NCBI GenBank assembly: GCA_026388715.1
Contig: JAPLJF010000036.1
Span: forward strand, 1-64,000
Length of the DNA: 64,000 nt
DNA from: Deltaproteobacteria bacterium
GTDB taxonomy: Bacteria > Desulfobacterota > Desulfobulbia > Desulfobulbales > Desulfocapsaceae
Direction of reading: 5' to 3'
Below are positions 40,129 through 49,137 of this stretch, one piece after another. The notes beneath the pieces were generated by a model. It made no database searches and was not told where the DNA came from. It worked only from the letters and a program-made list of their open reading frames with translations. The position numbers and the translations under genes are program-made. Numbering within the stretch: the stretch's first letter is position 1; every line of letters starts with the position of its first letter.

Positions 40129-42395
40129 TATTCCCTTTTTGCATCCAGCACCTTCCGCACCGTCTGGCTCAACTCCTGCACCGAAACAGGTTTCATCAGG
40201 TAGGCCCGGATACCCAGGGCCTGGGCCTGCTCTTTGTTGACCAACTCGCTGAAGCCGGTGCAGAGAATGACGGGCAGGTCTGCCCGGATGGCGAGCGCCT
40301 TCTGGGCCAGCTCGAAGCCGGTCAGGTGCGGCATGGTCATGTCGGTAAGAAGGAGGTCAAAGGCCATGGGGTCCTGCTCAATAAGGGCCAGGGTCATCTG
40401 ACTGTTGTTGATGACCGTTATCTGGTAGCCAAGATGGGTAAGTATGGTCTCGAACATGGTGGTGATCGCTTCTTCATCATCCACCACCAGCAGTCGTTCG
40501 CTCCCGGTAGGCAAGGGGGATGTGAGTACCGACTCGCCCAGTGTTGGTGCTTCGGCCATCAGGGGGAGATAGACATGAAAACATGTGCCTTTGCCTGGCT
40601 CACTGTCAACGGTGATCTGTCCCTGATAACTTTTGACAATGCCGTGCACTATGGAAAGTCCAAGACCGGTGCCTTCTCCCTTGGCCTTAGTGGTAAAATA
40701 GGGCTCAAAGATCCGTTCCAGGGTCTTGCGCTCCATGCCATAACCCGTATCGCTGATCTCAAGTTGGATATAATTGCCAGGCGTAAGCTCAAAGCTGCCA
40801 ATCTTACCGTCTCCCTTGGCGATACTTGTTTGAGAAAGGCGTACTCCCAGGATCCCGCCGCTCTCCCGCATGGCGTGATAGGCATTGGTGCAGAGGTTCA
40901 TGATGATCTGATGGAGCTGGGTTGGATCGGCGACGATAGCCCCGCAGTTAGTGGATATATCTTCACGGATCTCGATAGTGGTGGGCAGGGAGGCCCGTAG
41001 AAGTTTGAGCGCCTCCTTGATCACCAGATATGGCTGCAGCGGTTTTCGTTCCTGAGGAGCCTGACGGCGGCTGAAGGCCAGGATCTGCTGAATCAGATCC
41101 CTGGCCCGCAAGGCCGCCCTGGTAATCTGGTGCAGATCTGAGGTCAGGGTATTGTCAGGTGTAATCCTGGTCAGGGCCAGTTCGCTGTAGCCGAGAATGG
41201 GAGTCAGGATGTTGTTGAAATCGTGGGCAATGCCTCCGGCCAGGGTGCCGATGGCCTCCATCTTCTGGGCCTGGCTGAGTTGCTCCTCCAACTTTTTCTG
41301 GGCAGTGATATCGCGGACACTTTCAATCCCGGCGATAATATTGCCAGCCGCGTCTTTCATCGGGCTGGAGGTGACCTCCAGATGGATGAGCCCATGTTCG
41401 CCAGTGGCAGTGGTCTCGCGGCGATGAACCTTGCCGTCGGCAAAGGATTGAACGAGGAGACAGCCATCGCATATTGTTGTCCGGTGTTGATACGCCTGGT
41501 AGCAGTATTCACCGGTGTGTACTCCCTGTTTGTCCATGTGGACCTTGTTTTGATACAGAACCTTGAAATCTGTGTCCTGTACGGTGATCCCGTCTGATAA
41601 GGTGGCGAATAAAGACTCAAGTTTGTTTCTTTCCTCAAGAAGCGCTTGGGTCTGAGTCTGGCGTTCGCTGATATCGCGCGCTACCGAGACAATAAAATTC
41701 TTCTCGCGGCGAGGAACAAAGCTGGCAGTTATCTCAACAGGGATGTGACTGCCATCCTTGCGAATATGTCCAGCTTCAAAGAGACGGTTTTGTTCGCGGA
41801 TGCGGGCGGCATGTCTGAGCCAGTTGGGCATATCCATGAAATTTGTCGAGATATCGATGACTCGGAGGGCCAGGAGATCCGTCGTACTGTACCCCAGGCT
41901 GGAGCAGGCCTTGTCGTTGACGTAGATGAAGGCACTGGTGTCGGCATCAATCACGAAGATGGCATCATTGCTCTGATTGATAAGGGTCTGAAACAGGGAG
42001 AGCTCTTCCTTGGCAAGATGGGTCTCGGTGATATCCATGAGCAGGGACTGTTTGGAAATGGTGCCATCGCTATTGCGGATGGGGGTGTTGATGACATCGT
42101 ACCAGCGCTCATCCTTGGGGCTTTTGAATTGTCGGCGGAGGGTTTTCTGCTCGCGGAACAATTGGTCGTTGTTGCACCAGGGGCAGAGCTCTTCGCGGCC
42201 GTGCAGAATTTTGTAGCAGAGTTCGCCGGTGGCGTCATAACCGGTGCGTTCCCGCAGCTTGTCGTTCATGTACTGAATGCGACGATCCTGAGAACAGATA
42301 TAGATAAAACCGTCAAAGGCCAGGGTCAGGGCATCAAGGTCCGGCACCCGCTGCAAGGAACTGGCTGTTGTTGGCAGGGCAGGAGTGGGAGGCAT
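40128..42395 (-). CDS. Hybrid histidine kinase HK1 (PAS-PAS-PAS-HisKA-HATPase-REC)
   Basis: 755 aa, no membrane helices. Three PAS modules: first with CYKILHGREELCPWC (about 15-130), second (about 135-250, FIYVNDKACSSLGYSTTDLLAL), third with CYQAYQHRTTICDGC (about 255-370). Then HisKA (GGIAHDFNNIL), HATPase (DTGYGMERKTLERIFEPYFTTK, GTGLGLSIVHGIV) and receiver (VVDDEEAITTMFE, LLTDMTMPHLTG, KPVS). The CxxC-containing PAS modules suggest redox or metal sensing. It is the first gene of the signalling operon, with GGAG before the ATG. Its stop overlaps the start of the truncated cheR. Confidence 0.92.
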   Translation of the reverse strand: MPPTPALPTTASSLQRVPDLDALTLAFDGFIYICSQDRRIQYMNDKLRERTGYDATGELCYKILHGREELCPWCNNDQLFREQKTLRRQFKSPKDERWYDVINTPIRNSDGTISKQSLLMDITETHLAKEELSLFQTLINQSNDAIFVIDADTSAFIYVNDKACSSLGYSTTDLLALRVIDISTNFMDMPNWLRHAARIREQNRLFEAGHIRKDGSHIPVEITASFVPRREKNFIVSVARDISERQTQTQALLEERNKLESLFATLSDGITVQDTDFKVLYQNKVHMDKQGVHTGEYCYQAYQHRTTICDGCLLVQSFADGKVHRRETTATGEHGLIHLEVTSSPMKDAAGNIIAGIESVRDITAQKKLEEQLSQAQKMEAIGTLAGGIAHDFNNILTPILGYSELALTRITPDNTLTSDLHQITRAALRARDLIQQILAFSRRQAPQERKPLQPYLVIKEALKLLRASLPTTIEIREDISTNCGAIVADPTQLHQIIMNLCTNAYHAMRESGGILGVRLSQTSIAKGDGKIGSFELTPGNYIQLEISDTGYGMERKTLERIFEPYFTTKAKGEGTGLGLSIVHGIVKSYQGQITVDSEPGKGTCFHVYLPLMAEAPTLGESVLTSPLPTGSERLLVVDDEEAITTMFETILTHLGYQITVINNSQMTLALIEQDPMAFDLLLTDMTMPHLTGFELAQKALAIRADLPVILCTGFSELVNKEQAQALGIRAYLMKPVSVQELSQTVRKVLDAKRE

Positions 42396-42618
42396 CTGTT
42401 ATCTCCGATTGATTTTTAAAAAAATATAGATAGAGTTTTTTGCAGATTCCATGGCTGAATTGATCTGAGGGACGATCCCTCTATCTGGGTAGGTTATCAC
42501 TTATTCCATTTTCAAATCAAGCGTTAACTTTGACGCTTTGCTGGTGCTGCTTCCTCGCTCTATTTCTTGAATCGAGAACGGGGAATGAGGTACTCAAGAC
42601 AGCGGGAACAGCCCTTTA

Positions 42619-43566
42619 TTACTTTTGAAGTCTGGGCAGGGCGTCAACCACCTGCTTCCCCTTCCCGTCCTGGGTAAAGAATCCCCAGAAGGCCTCACTG
42701 GCGTGATTGCCGGGTAGGGTTGCGGCCATTTCCTGTGGTTTCCAGGGGGCGTCAAAGGCCTCAAAACAGGCCAGAGACTGGTTGGGGGAGAAGGGAAATC
42801 GTTTGAGGAGCTCTGACCAGAACAGCGTCTGGCGCTCCGGGGAAAAACCTTGGTCTTTGGGACCGGACGGCAGGCCCGTCTCCTTGATCAGGAGCGGTTT
42901 GTTGTAGGTTGTCTGGAATTTTTCCGCCATCTGCACGACCATATCCACCCCCTGCCGGGTTGGGGTGCTTGCGGTAAACCATTTTTCAAAGACCGGATGG
43001 ACATTGGGCATCAACAGGTCGTGGGAGGTGAAAAACTGGCTGTACTCTTTTTCAAAGTAGAGGAAAAAAGGCTCGGAGGTGGTGACGGCCAGGGTCGGGC
43101 ACTCTTTCTTGATCCGTTGCCTGGCCTTTTGGACGTCCTGCGGCAGGTATCGTTTGGTGTAAAGGCCTTCGTTGCCGACAATAATCGCGGCAATCAGGCC
43201 CGGGTATTTTTGGGCGGCATGAATGACGTTCTGGATCTCGGTATCGGATGAGGGATCCCAGATGCCCAGGATGACTGCCCGGTAGGCCAGCTCATGGGCA
43301 ATTTCAGGGACGGCTTCCAGCCCACTGGTGGCGGAGTAGGTGATCAACCCGTTAAAGGAAGAGCGCAGGAGTGTCAGATCATCCCTGATTCCGGTTGCGG
43401 TGGCAGCCCTTACCTTGCCGCCGGTAATGGCGAAGCTGCGGGGGGTATAGGCGATGAACCGGGTCTGCTGAATGAGATCCGGTAAAGAAGGATTGACGGC
43501 ATGTGCCCTTGTCACTGGCCCCAGCCACAAGGTGATAATCATAAGAATCAGGATGATGTGCTTCAT
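42619..43566 (-). CDS. Secreted GH17-like beta-1,3-glucanase-type glycosidase
   Basis: 315 aa. A signal peptide (MKHIILILMIITLWLGPVTRAHA) is followed by one glycoside hydrolase TIM barrel. GH17 markers are the acid/base E133 in IIVGNEGLYT and the nucleophile E229 in IKETGLPS (plant GH17: ETGWPS). The end of the barrel is FEAFDAPWKP... WGFF. Bacterial GH17 proteins hydrolyse or transglycosylate beta-1,3-glucans, sometimes in periplasmic glucan synthesis. No glycosyltransferase neighbour is present here. AAGGAAAAATC precedes the ATG. The gene appears monocistronic. Confidence 0.85.
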   Translation of the reverse strand: MKHIILILMIITLWLGPVTRAHAVNPSLPDLIQQTRFIAYTPRSFAITGGKVRAATATGIRDDLTLLRSSFNGLITYSATSGLEAVPEIAHELAYRAVILGIWDPSSDTEIQNVIHAAQKYPGLIAAIIVGNEGLYTKRYLPQDVQKARQRIKKECPTLAVTTSEPFFLYFEKEYSQFFTSHDLLMPNVHPVFEKWFTASTPTRQGVDMVVQMAEKFQTTYNKPLLIKETGLPSGPKDQGFSPERQTLFWSELLKRFPFSPNQSLACFEAFDAPWKPQEMAATLPGNHASEAFWGFFTQDGKGKQVVDALPRLQK

Positions 43567-43596
43567 GATTTTTCCTTTATTGTCAGTTTATTATGC

Positions 43597-46227
43597 TCAT
43601 TCCGAGCAGATGTTGTCGGGTTGAAACCCGACAACATCCGCTTTATCCTCCCCAATGCTGTGCCAGCCAGTTTTGAGTACCTTGCTGGTTGCGGCTGTTT
43701 CGGCGTCCATCCCCAGAACCTGGGTCAGGATCTCAATGGGCTTGACGCCAGGCAGACCGCTGGTGTAGAGAAGTTCCAGTCTGAGTGTATTTTCCGTTTC
43801 CGGGATGATGGCTGCCACCAGGGGACGAATGTCAAATGCGGTGTTGTTTTTTCCTTTACGGCTGCGGGTGACGGGAAACTGCTCCCGGCCCAGGAACTCA
43901 TCGATACGGGAGATCTCCTCTGGTGACAACGGTCGCGGACAGGTGATGATAAAGCTGCTTTGCAGGTTCTGGGGCACCTTTCCCGAGTGCAGGGCCACGG
44001 ATTGCACCGTAATCCCTGGCGGGAGTTGTTTGTTGAGGTGTGAGACGGTGTCTTCTGGTGATTTGAGCGGGGCCGGAAGATCCATGATGAAGTATTCGGC
44101 CAGACTCTCGGTGCCAACCGGCAGGGCCAGGCCAAAGGAGATCTTCGGTGAGGGATTGAACCCCTGCGAAAAATGGGTGGTGATCCCGGCCCGGCGCAGG
44201 GCCCGGAACACCAGTTGCAGCAGTTCCAGATGCCCGAGAAAGCAGATGTCGCCGGTGCGGGAGTAGATGACGTTGTACTTGAAGTGGCCCGCTGCGGTTG
44301 CTGTTGCGGCATGAGGCACGGGTGGAGTCGCAGGAGCGGCGGAGGCCATAGGTGGTGTGTCAGGTCTTTTTTCGTCACTGTCTTCTGCCTTGCGGCCCTG
44401 GACAATGGGCCTGATCTTCTTGAAATCACAGAGGCCGCATTGCTGGCAGCCATGATAGCGGCAGTCCGGAGTATAGGCCTCGATGTGGGCCTTTGCCAGT
44501 TCATCCCGGAGGAAGGCGGTCTCTATGCCGCTGTGCAGGTGCTGCCAGGGCAGGATCTCATCAGGATCGCGCCGGCGCAGGAAGGTGTCGAGAGAAAGGC
44601 CGCACTCCTCGCCAGCTGCCCGCCAGATGTTCATATTGAAGTGGTCGGACCAGCCATCGAGCCTGGCCCCGCCCTTCCAGGCGGTCTCCAGGAGTCGGGC
44701 CAGTCTGCGGTCACCCCGGGAAAAGACCCCTTCCAGAAAACTCTGTTCCGGGTCATGCCATTTCAGGTTGATGCCGGTGCGGGGCAGGGCTGCCTTGATC
44801 CGTCTGATCTTCTCCCGGCTCTCATCGATGCTGATCTGCTGCTCCCACTGGAAAGGGGTGTGCGGTTTGGGCACAAAGGTGCCGACGCTGACATTGATCT
44901 GGCGGCGGCCGCGTCCGTCTTTGTCACCCTCTTTTTTGGCCTTCATCGCCAGTTCGACAATGGCGTCGATGTCCTCCATGGTCTCGGTGGGCAGGCCGAT
45001 CATGAAATAAAACTTCATGACCTTCCAGCCTAAGGCGAAGGCGTCCCGGCAGGTGGTCAGCAGGTCCTCCTCGGTGATCCCTTTGTTGATGACCCGGCGC
45101 AACCGCTCGCTGCCGGCCTCGGGCGCCAGGGTAAATCCGGTCTTGCGCACCCGTTTGATCTGGTCCATGACCGACTGGGTCAGGGTGCCCACGCGCATGG
45201 AGGGCATGGAGACCGAGACATAGTCGCTGGCAAAGGTGTCCATCAGTTGCTTTATGAGCTGTTCTATGCAGGAATAATCACCGGTGGACAGCGACAGGAG
45301 CGCCAGTTCATCAAATCCGCTGTCGCCAAGACCGCAGCGGGCAATGTCCATGATCTGTTCCGGGCTGCGCTCCCTGACCGGGCGGTAAATGATCCCTGCC
45401 TGGCAGAAACGACAGCCTCTGGTGCAGCCGCGGGCGATCTCCACTCCTAGACGGTCATGGACGATCTTGGCGTTGGGCACCAGCGGTCGTTTCAGGTGCT
45501 CGGTCTGGGAGAGATCGGCCACAATCCGGCGCCGAACATGGGGGGTGTCGCTGTGGAAGGCCTGGATCTCGCGGATTGTGCCCTGATCCGTGTACAGGGG
45601 TTGAAAAAAAGAGGGGATATAGAGGCCCTGGATGGTGGCCAGTTGCGACAGCAGTTCCGCCCTTGAGGATTTGTTTTTCTTGGCCTGGCCCACCATGGTG
45701 GTGATCTCCAGCAGCGCCTCTTCACCGTCGCCGAGCAGGATGGCATCAAAGAAGTCGGCAACCGGTTCCGGGTTCATGGAGCAGGAGCCGCCGCCCAGGA
45801 TCAGCGGGAAGGATTCATTGCGATCTTTGGCCCATAGAGGGATTCCGGCAAGACTGAGGATGGTGACAATATTGCTGTAGCACAGCTCGTAGGGCAGGGT
45901 GATGCCCAGGATGTCAAAGTCGGCCAGGGCATGGTCTGACTCCAGCGAGGTGAGGGGGGATTGTCTTTCCAATAATAATTTTTCCATGTCCCGGTCCGGG
46001 CAATAACTCCGCTCCGCCAGCACCTGATCCTGGCCGTTGAGAATGTGGTAGAGGATCTGCAATCCTTGATGAGACATGCCGATTTCATAGAGGTCGGGGA
46101 AGATAAGGGCGCAGTGGACCTGCGTTTGATCCCAGTCCTTGACAATTGCATTGTGTTCATGGCCCAGATAGCGACCTGGTTTGGTGACAAAAGGGAGAAG
46201 TTTGTTTCTTGTGATTTTAGCTTGCAT
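43597..46227 (-). CDS. Radical SAM protein, TIGR03960-TIGR03936 (DUF2344) fusion
   Basis: 876 aa. N-terminal B12-binding-like region (HCALIFPDLYEIGMSHQGLQILYHILN... LGGGSCSMNPEPVADFFDAILLGDGEE), radical SAM domain with the cluster motif CTRGCRFCQAG, a CxxC-type site (CRYHGCQQCGLCDF), then the DUF2344 domain from about residue 650 (KYNVIYSRTGDICFLGHLELLQLVFRALRRAGI). The two families are usually encoded as neighbours or fused. A role in rRNA or tRNA modification is suspected because they often adjoin ribosomal and RNase G genes. The last 12 residues are encoded by a perfect palindrome. Confidence 0.92.
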   Translation of the reverse strand: MQAKITRNKLLPFVTKPGRYLGHEHNAIVKDWDQTQVHCALIFPDLYEIGMSHQGLQILYHILNGQDQVLAERSYCPDRDMEKLLLERQSPLTSLESDHALADFDILGITLPYELCYSNIVTILSLAGIPLWAKDRNESFPLILGGGSCSMNPEPVADFFDAILLGDGEEALLEITTMVGQAKKNKSSRAELLSQLATIQGLYIPSFFQPLYTDQGTIREIQAFHSDTPHVRRRIVADLSQTEHLKRPLVPNAKIVHDRLGVEIARGCTRGCRFCQAGIIYRPVRERSPEQIMDIARCGLGDSGFDELALLSLSTGDYSCIEQLIKQLMDTFASDYVSVSMPSMRVGTLTQSVMDQIKRVRKTGFTLAPEAGSERLRRVINKGITEEDLLTTCRDAFALGWKVMKFYFMIGLPTETMEDIDAIVELAMKAKKEGDKDGRGRRQINVSVGTFVPKPHTPFQWEQQISIDESREKIRRIKAALPRTGINLKWHDPEQSFLEGVFSRGDRRLARLLETAWKGGARLDGWSDHFNMNIWRAAGEECGLSLDTFLRRRDPDEILPWQHLHSGIETAFLRDELAKAHIEAYTPDCRYHGCQQCGLCDFKKIRPIVQGRKAEDSDEKRPDTPPMASAAPATPPVPHAATATAAGHFKYNVIYSRTGDICFLGHLELLQLVFRALRRAGITTHFSQGFNPSPKISFGLALPVGTESLAEYFIMDLPAPLKSPEDTVSHLNKQLPPGITVQSVALHSGKVPQNLQSSFIITCPRPLSPEEISRIDEFLGREQFPVTRSRKGKNNTAFDIRPLVAAIIPETENTLRLELLYTSGLPGVKPIEILTQVLGMDAETAATSKVLKTGWHSIGEDKADVVGFQPDNICSE
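43610..43637. repeat. Perfect 13-bp inverted repeat at the 3' end of the radical SAM gene
   Basis: ATGTTGTCGGGTT-GA-AACCCGACAACAT is a perfect palindrome with a 2-nt loop, located within the last codons (DVVGFQPDNI) of the minus-strand gene. No T-run follows in the direction of transcription, so it may be a dispersed repeat rather than a terminator. Confidence 0.8.
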
Positions 46228-46322
46228 GGGGAGGTCTTCAAGAACGTGTTAAGGGAGATTGTTGACCAGTTATTGCTTGTTGGCCGTGGCTGTAATTCAT
46301 CTGCAGATGTACTGGAAATAGG

Positions 46323-46352
46323 TTGACTTTACAAGGGCGGATGATGTATTCA
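46323..46352 (+). promoter_or_regulatory. Probable sigma70-type promoter for the AMIN-domain gene
   Basis: TTGACT (46323-46328), an 18-bp spacer and TATTCA (46347-46352). It lies upstream of the likely AMIN gene starts and divergent from the radical SAM gene. Confidence 0.55.
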
Positions 46353-46412
46353 AGGTAAAGATGTATTTGTTTGAATAAAAATAACATGTTATCTTGCGCA
46401 AGGGTTGCTTCT

Positions 46413-47528
46413 ATGAAAAATAAAGGTCTTGTGAAAAATTCCCTGTTTCTTTCGCTTTCCAGGAAGCAACTGGGGGCATCCAGGTCACTGTCATGTGGGT
46501 TTTCAGGGCGACGGGCTATGCGGCAAGCTGTCCATCTTTTTGTGGTGGCCGTTGTCCTTTTTTTTTCGTTATCAGTGTCGTTGTTGCGTGCCGAAGAGAC
46601 GGGTGGATTGCTTGAAAATATTACTTTTGACCGGGAAAGCAGCACCCGGGAAACGGTCACCTTTAAACTGAATGGCCCCCATATCCCCAAGATGTTCGCT
46701 ACGAAAGGGAAAGTGCCCAAGGTTGTTTTTGATTTTGACAATACCCGGCAATCCCCATCGATCAAGCCCGTGATTAAAAGCATGGGAAATCTGATTTCGA
46801 CAATCAGAACCGCAGTACATAAAGATCCTCAGCTCAAGACCAGGGTGGTTTTTGATCTGGTTCCTGCCGGTGACTATGATTTTGCCATGGATTTTAAGAA
46901 AAAAGATAATATCCTGGTCATTACCATTTTTCGTATCCAGCCGAAAAAGGAGACACAACAACATGAACAGGCAGGCGGGAAGACGAAAAAAATTGACGTT
47001 GTTGCTGCAAAAAGCACTCATCCTCTTGAGGCGGTGAAGAAAGAAGCGGCCTCTGTGCCGCCGGTGAAAGAGAAAAAAGTTGAGACACCGCAGGTGAAAG
47101 AGAAAAAGGTTGAGCTGCCGCAGGCTGTTGCCGTAAAAAAGCCATCGGTTTCGTCGTCACAACTGGTGATTAATAAAATTTCTTTTGAGAAAAGCCCTGA
47201 TAAAGAGGAAAAGGTGTTGTTTCAATTGACCAATTTTCATCCCCCTGTGATTTTTGGGGTTGAAGAGGGGACCCCCAGTATTGTTTGTGATTTTATGGAT
47301 GCAGGCGTCGGGGATAAGGTACCTGAAACCATTTCTGCACAGGGTGAATTTGTCAAGCAGGTTCGGGTGGAAAAGGATGTGAAATCTCACAAGATACGAG
47401 TGGTTCTTGAGCTCGTGCCAAATCGACATTATGATCTGCGGCAGGTGTTTTTCAAAGAGGAAAATTTGTACGTTCTTTTTGTAAAATTCCAAGACAACAT
47501 CAGGGCAGGGAGAAGTGGCAAACTATGA
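46413..47528 (+). CDS. AMIN-domain secreted protein (two AMIN domains)
   Basis: About 371 aa from ATG 46413, preceded by AAGGG. The ATG at 46518 (MRQAVHLFVVAVVLFFSLSVSLLRA, a clean signal peptide) is an equally good start; the track's TTG at 46371 is less likely. Two AMIN-like domains: about residues 65-155 of the long form (FDRESSTRETVTFKLNGPHIPKMFATKGKVPKVVFDFDNT) and 240-340 (SFEKSPDKEEKVLFQLTNFHPPVIFG... PSIVCDFMDAG). They are separated by a charged linker with repeats PPVKEKKVETPQVKEKKVELPQ. AMIN domains target periplasmic proteins to peptidoglycan or secretin/pilus complexes. There is no amidase domain. Confidence 0.8.
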   Translation: MKNKGLVKNSLFLSLSRKQLGASRSLSCGFSGRRAMRQAVHLFVVAVVLFFSLSVSLLRAEETGGLLENITFDRESSTRETVTFKLNGPHIPKMFATKGKVPKVVFDFDNTRQSPSIKPVIKSMGNLISTIRTAVHKDPQLKTRVVFDLVPAGDYDFAMDFKKKDNILVITIFRIQPKKETQQHEQAGGKTKKIDVVAAKSTHPLEAVKKEAASVPPVKEKKVETPQVKEKKVELPQAVAVKKPSVSSSQLVINKISFEKSPDKEEKVLFQLTNFHPPVIFGVEEGTPSIVCDFMDAGVGDKVPETISAQGEFVKQVRVEKDVKSHKIRVVLELVPNRHYDLRQVFFKEENLYVLFVKFQDNIRAGRSGKL

Positions 47529-47562
47529 AGGACTGTCATGTCAAAGTTGGCGTTGAGGTCGT

Positions 47563-48288
47563 ATGCCCCCGTTAAAAGAAGACATTTTACAGAATATTTA
47601 TGAGGTCTTTACCGAGTGGTCGGCCGGCTTTTCCTTTGCCTGTACAAAAAACTGTGCGGCCTGCTGTACCCAGAATGTGACCATGACGGCCCTTGAAGGA
47701 GAGGTCATCCATCGTCTGATTCGCGAGAATGATCGTCAGGGATGGCTTGCCGGAAAATTGCAGGGAAAAAAGGAAACTGAGCGTCCCCGGATGACCACCA
47801 ATGATTTTGCCAGCGCCTGTCTTGGCAAGGGCGAGGTTGTCCAGTCTGAACAGAATGGAAATATGTCTTCCTGTCCTTTTCTGGAGAATGGCTGTTGTCA
47901 GATCTATGAGGTCAGGCCATTTTCCTGTCGTTGTTTTGCCTCCGAACAGAGGTGCCTTTCCGGGACTTCCGCCCTTCTGCCCGAATACTACCTCTCAGCA
48001 TCTACGGCTGTTATGCAGATCATCGAGCATCTGGGGCAGGGAGAGTACTGGGGCAACATGCTTGATGTCCTCTCAGCCCTTTGTGATCTGCCGGAAAACA
48101 GGAGCTGCGCAACGCTGCTTCCACCCAACTTTGCCGATCAGTCCCGGGTCCAGGTGATTAAGGCGAAACCTTTGCCCGGTTTTTTGCTGCTTGATGAGGA
48201 GATGGAAAAGATTGCCCCGCTTCTGGATGCAATTTTCACCAGGAAAGTTGGTGAAAAAACAGTGGAATCGATCTTGAATGGCAGGTGA
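47563..48288 (+). CDS. YkgJ family Cys-cluster protein
   Basis: 241 aa. The N-terminal half has the zinc/iron-chelating CxxxCxxCC pattern (CTKNCAACCTQNV), and the second cluster is CPFLENGCCQIYEVRPFSCRCF (CxxL....C.IY..RP..CR). Family members bind Zn or Fe-S and have unproven functions. GAGG precedes the ATG. It is downstream of the AMIN-domain gene (34-bp gap) and could be co-transcribed. Convergent with the lipoprotein gene. Confidence 0.88.
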   Translation: MPPLKEDILQNIYEVFTEWSAGFSFACTKNCAACCTQNVTMTALEGEVIHRLIRENDRQGWLAGKLQGKKETERPRMTTNDFASACLGKGEVVQSEQNGNMSSCPFLENGCCQIYEVRPFSCRCFASEQRCLSGTSALLPEYYLSASTAVMQIIEHLGQGEYWGNMLDVLSALCDLPENRSCATLLPPNFADQSRVQVIKAKPLPGFLLLDEEMEKIAPLLDAIFTRKVGEKTVESILNGR

Positions 48289-48294
48289 CGCCTG

Positions 48295-49137
48295 TCATCT
48301 ATCACCTGTCACTTGAACATCATAGTCTGCTGGTACTTTCAGTCTGAAATTGGCAGCAGTAAAAGAGCGATCTGTCAGGATCTCGGCAAAATCGATACTG
48401 AGCTTTGATCCGTAGGGCAGGTCGGTGATGGTGATGCTGCTGACCGGCGCACAGTCGTCTTGTCCGCTCCGTCTATTGTAGGAGATGGTGGCAATGGTGT
48501 CTCCCTGGTGATCGACAAGAACTCGGGCGAGAAGTTGCCTTGTCTCCGGCCGAATCAAGAGATGGGTTTTGGCTAAGGCTGCATCGCCTGGGTATTGCAT
48601 GGTGATCCAGACCCCACGGCCCGAGCCATCTCGGCGTATGGTCTCAATCATTACGCCCTTCTCCTGGAGTCGTCCTGTCAGCCAATACCCCCAGTTCTCA
48701 GAAAGGAGAGATTCCGGAATTTTGTACTGCGCGGCCAGGGAACTGATCTTGCCGATCATGTGCTGTTTCAGGGTGGTATTGATGGATTGAAACTCCTGTC
48801 CGTCACTGACCAGGGCGTAAAGAGGTTGCCCCAGGGGGTTAAGCACCACGAATTTAAGGGATGCGGGGAGCATAAGCTGAAGAAAGCCGGCGACGGAGCG
48901 ATCTTCTCCCGGGCCATCCCACGAAAGAGTAGTCTTGGCATCCAGACAACAGGAACATGAGGCGTCCCGCTGCTGCATTTCCGCAAAAGTCCGGGTGATG
49001 AGTGCGGTCTCATCTTCAGCCACCGGGCTGGTCCACGGCTTGCCGGCACAGCCGTTTAAAAACAAGACCAGCAGAATCAGGACGAACAGGAAAGGGTTTG
49101 GGCCTGCCTGCGCAATATGTATTTTATTTAATCTCAT
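48295..49137 (-). CDS. LolB-like outer membrane lipoprotein (DUF4292-type)
   Basis: 280 aa. A signal sequence with lipobox LNGC (cleavage at about C30) is followed by a beta-rich region starting FAEMQQRDASCSCCLDAKTTLSWDG, similar to LolB/LolA-like lipoprotein-binding folds. Later blocks: LQLMLPASLKFVVLNPLGQPLYALVSDGQEFQSIN and a C-terminal strand set ending SFTAANFRLKVPADYDV. It may place lipoproteins in the outer membrane, but true LolB identity is not certain. It overlaps the TPR gene by 14 bp. Confidence 0.75.
   Translation of the reverse strand: MRLNKIHIAQAGPNPFLFVLILLVLFLNGCAGKPWTSPVAEDETALITRTFAEMQQRDASCSCCLDAKTTLSWDGPGEDRSVAGFLQLMLPASLKFVVLNPLGQPLYALVSDGQEFQSINTTLKQHMIGKISSLAAQYKIPESLLSENWGYWLTGRLQEKGVMIETIRRDGSGRGVWITMQYPGDAALAKTHLLIRPETRQLLARVLVDHQGDTIATISYNRRSGQDDCAPVSSITITDLPYGSKLSIDFAEILTDRSFTAANFRLKVPADYDVQVTGDR

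Noticed and set aside
42465-42480. GAGGGA-CGA-TCCCTC hairpin upstream of HK1 as an operator or terminator
   Set aside because: Short, with no T-run and no known binding-site match; too weak for a feature call.
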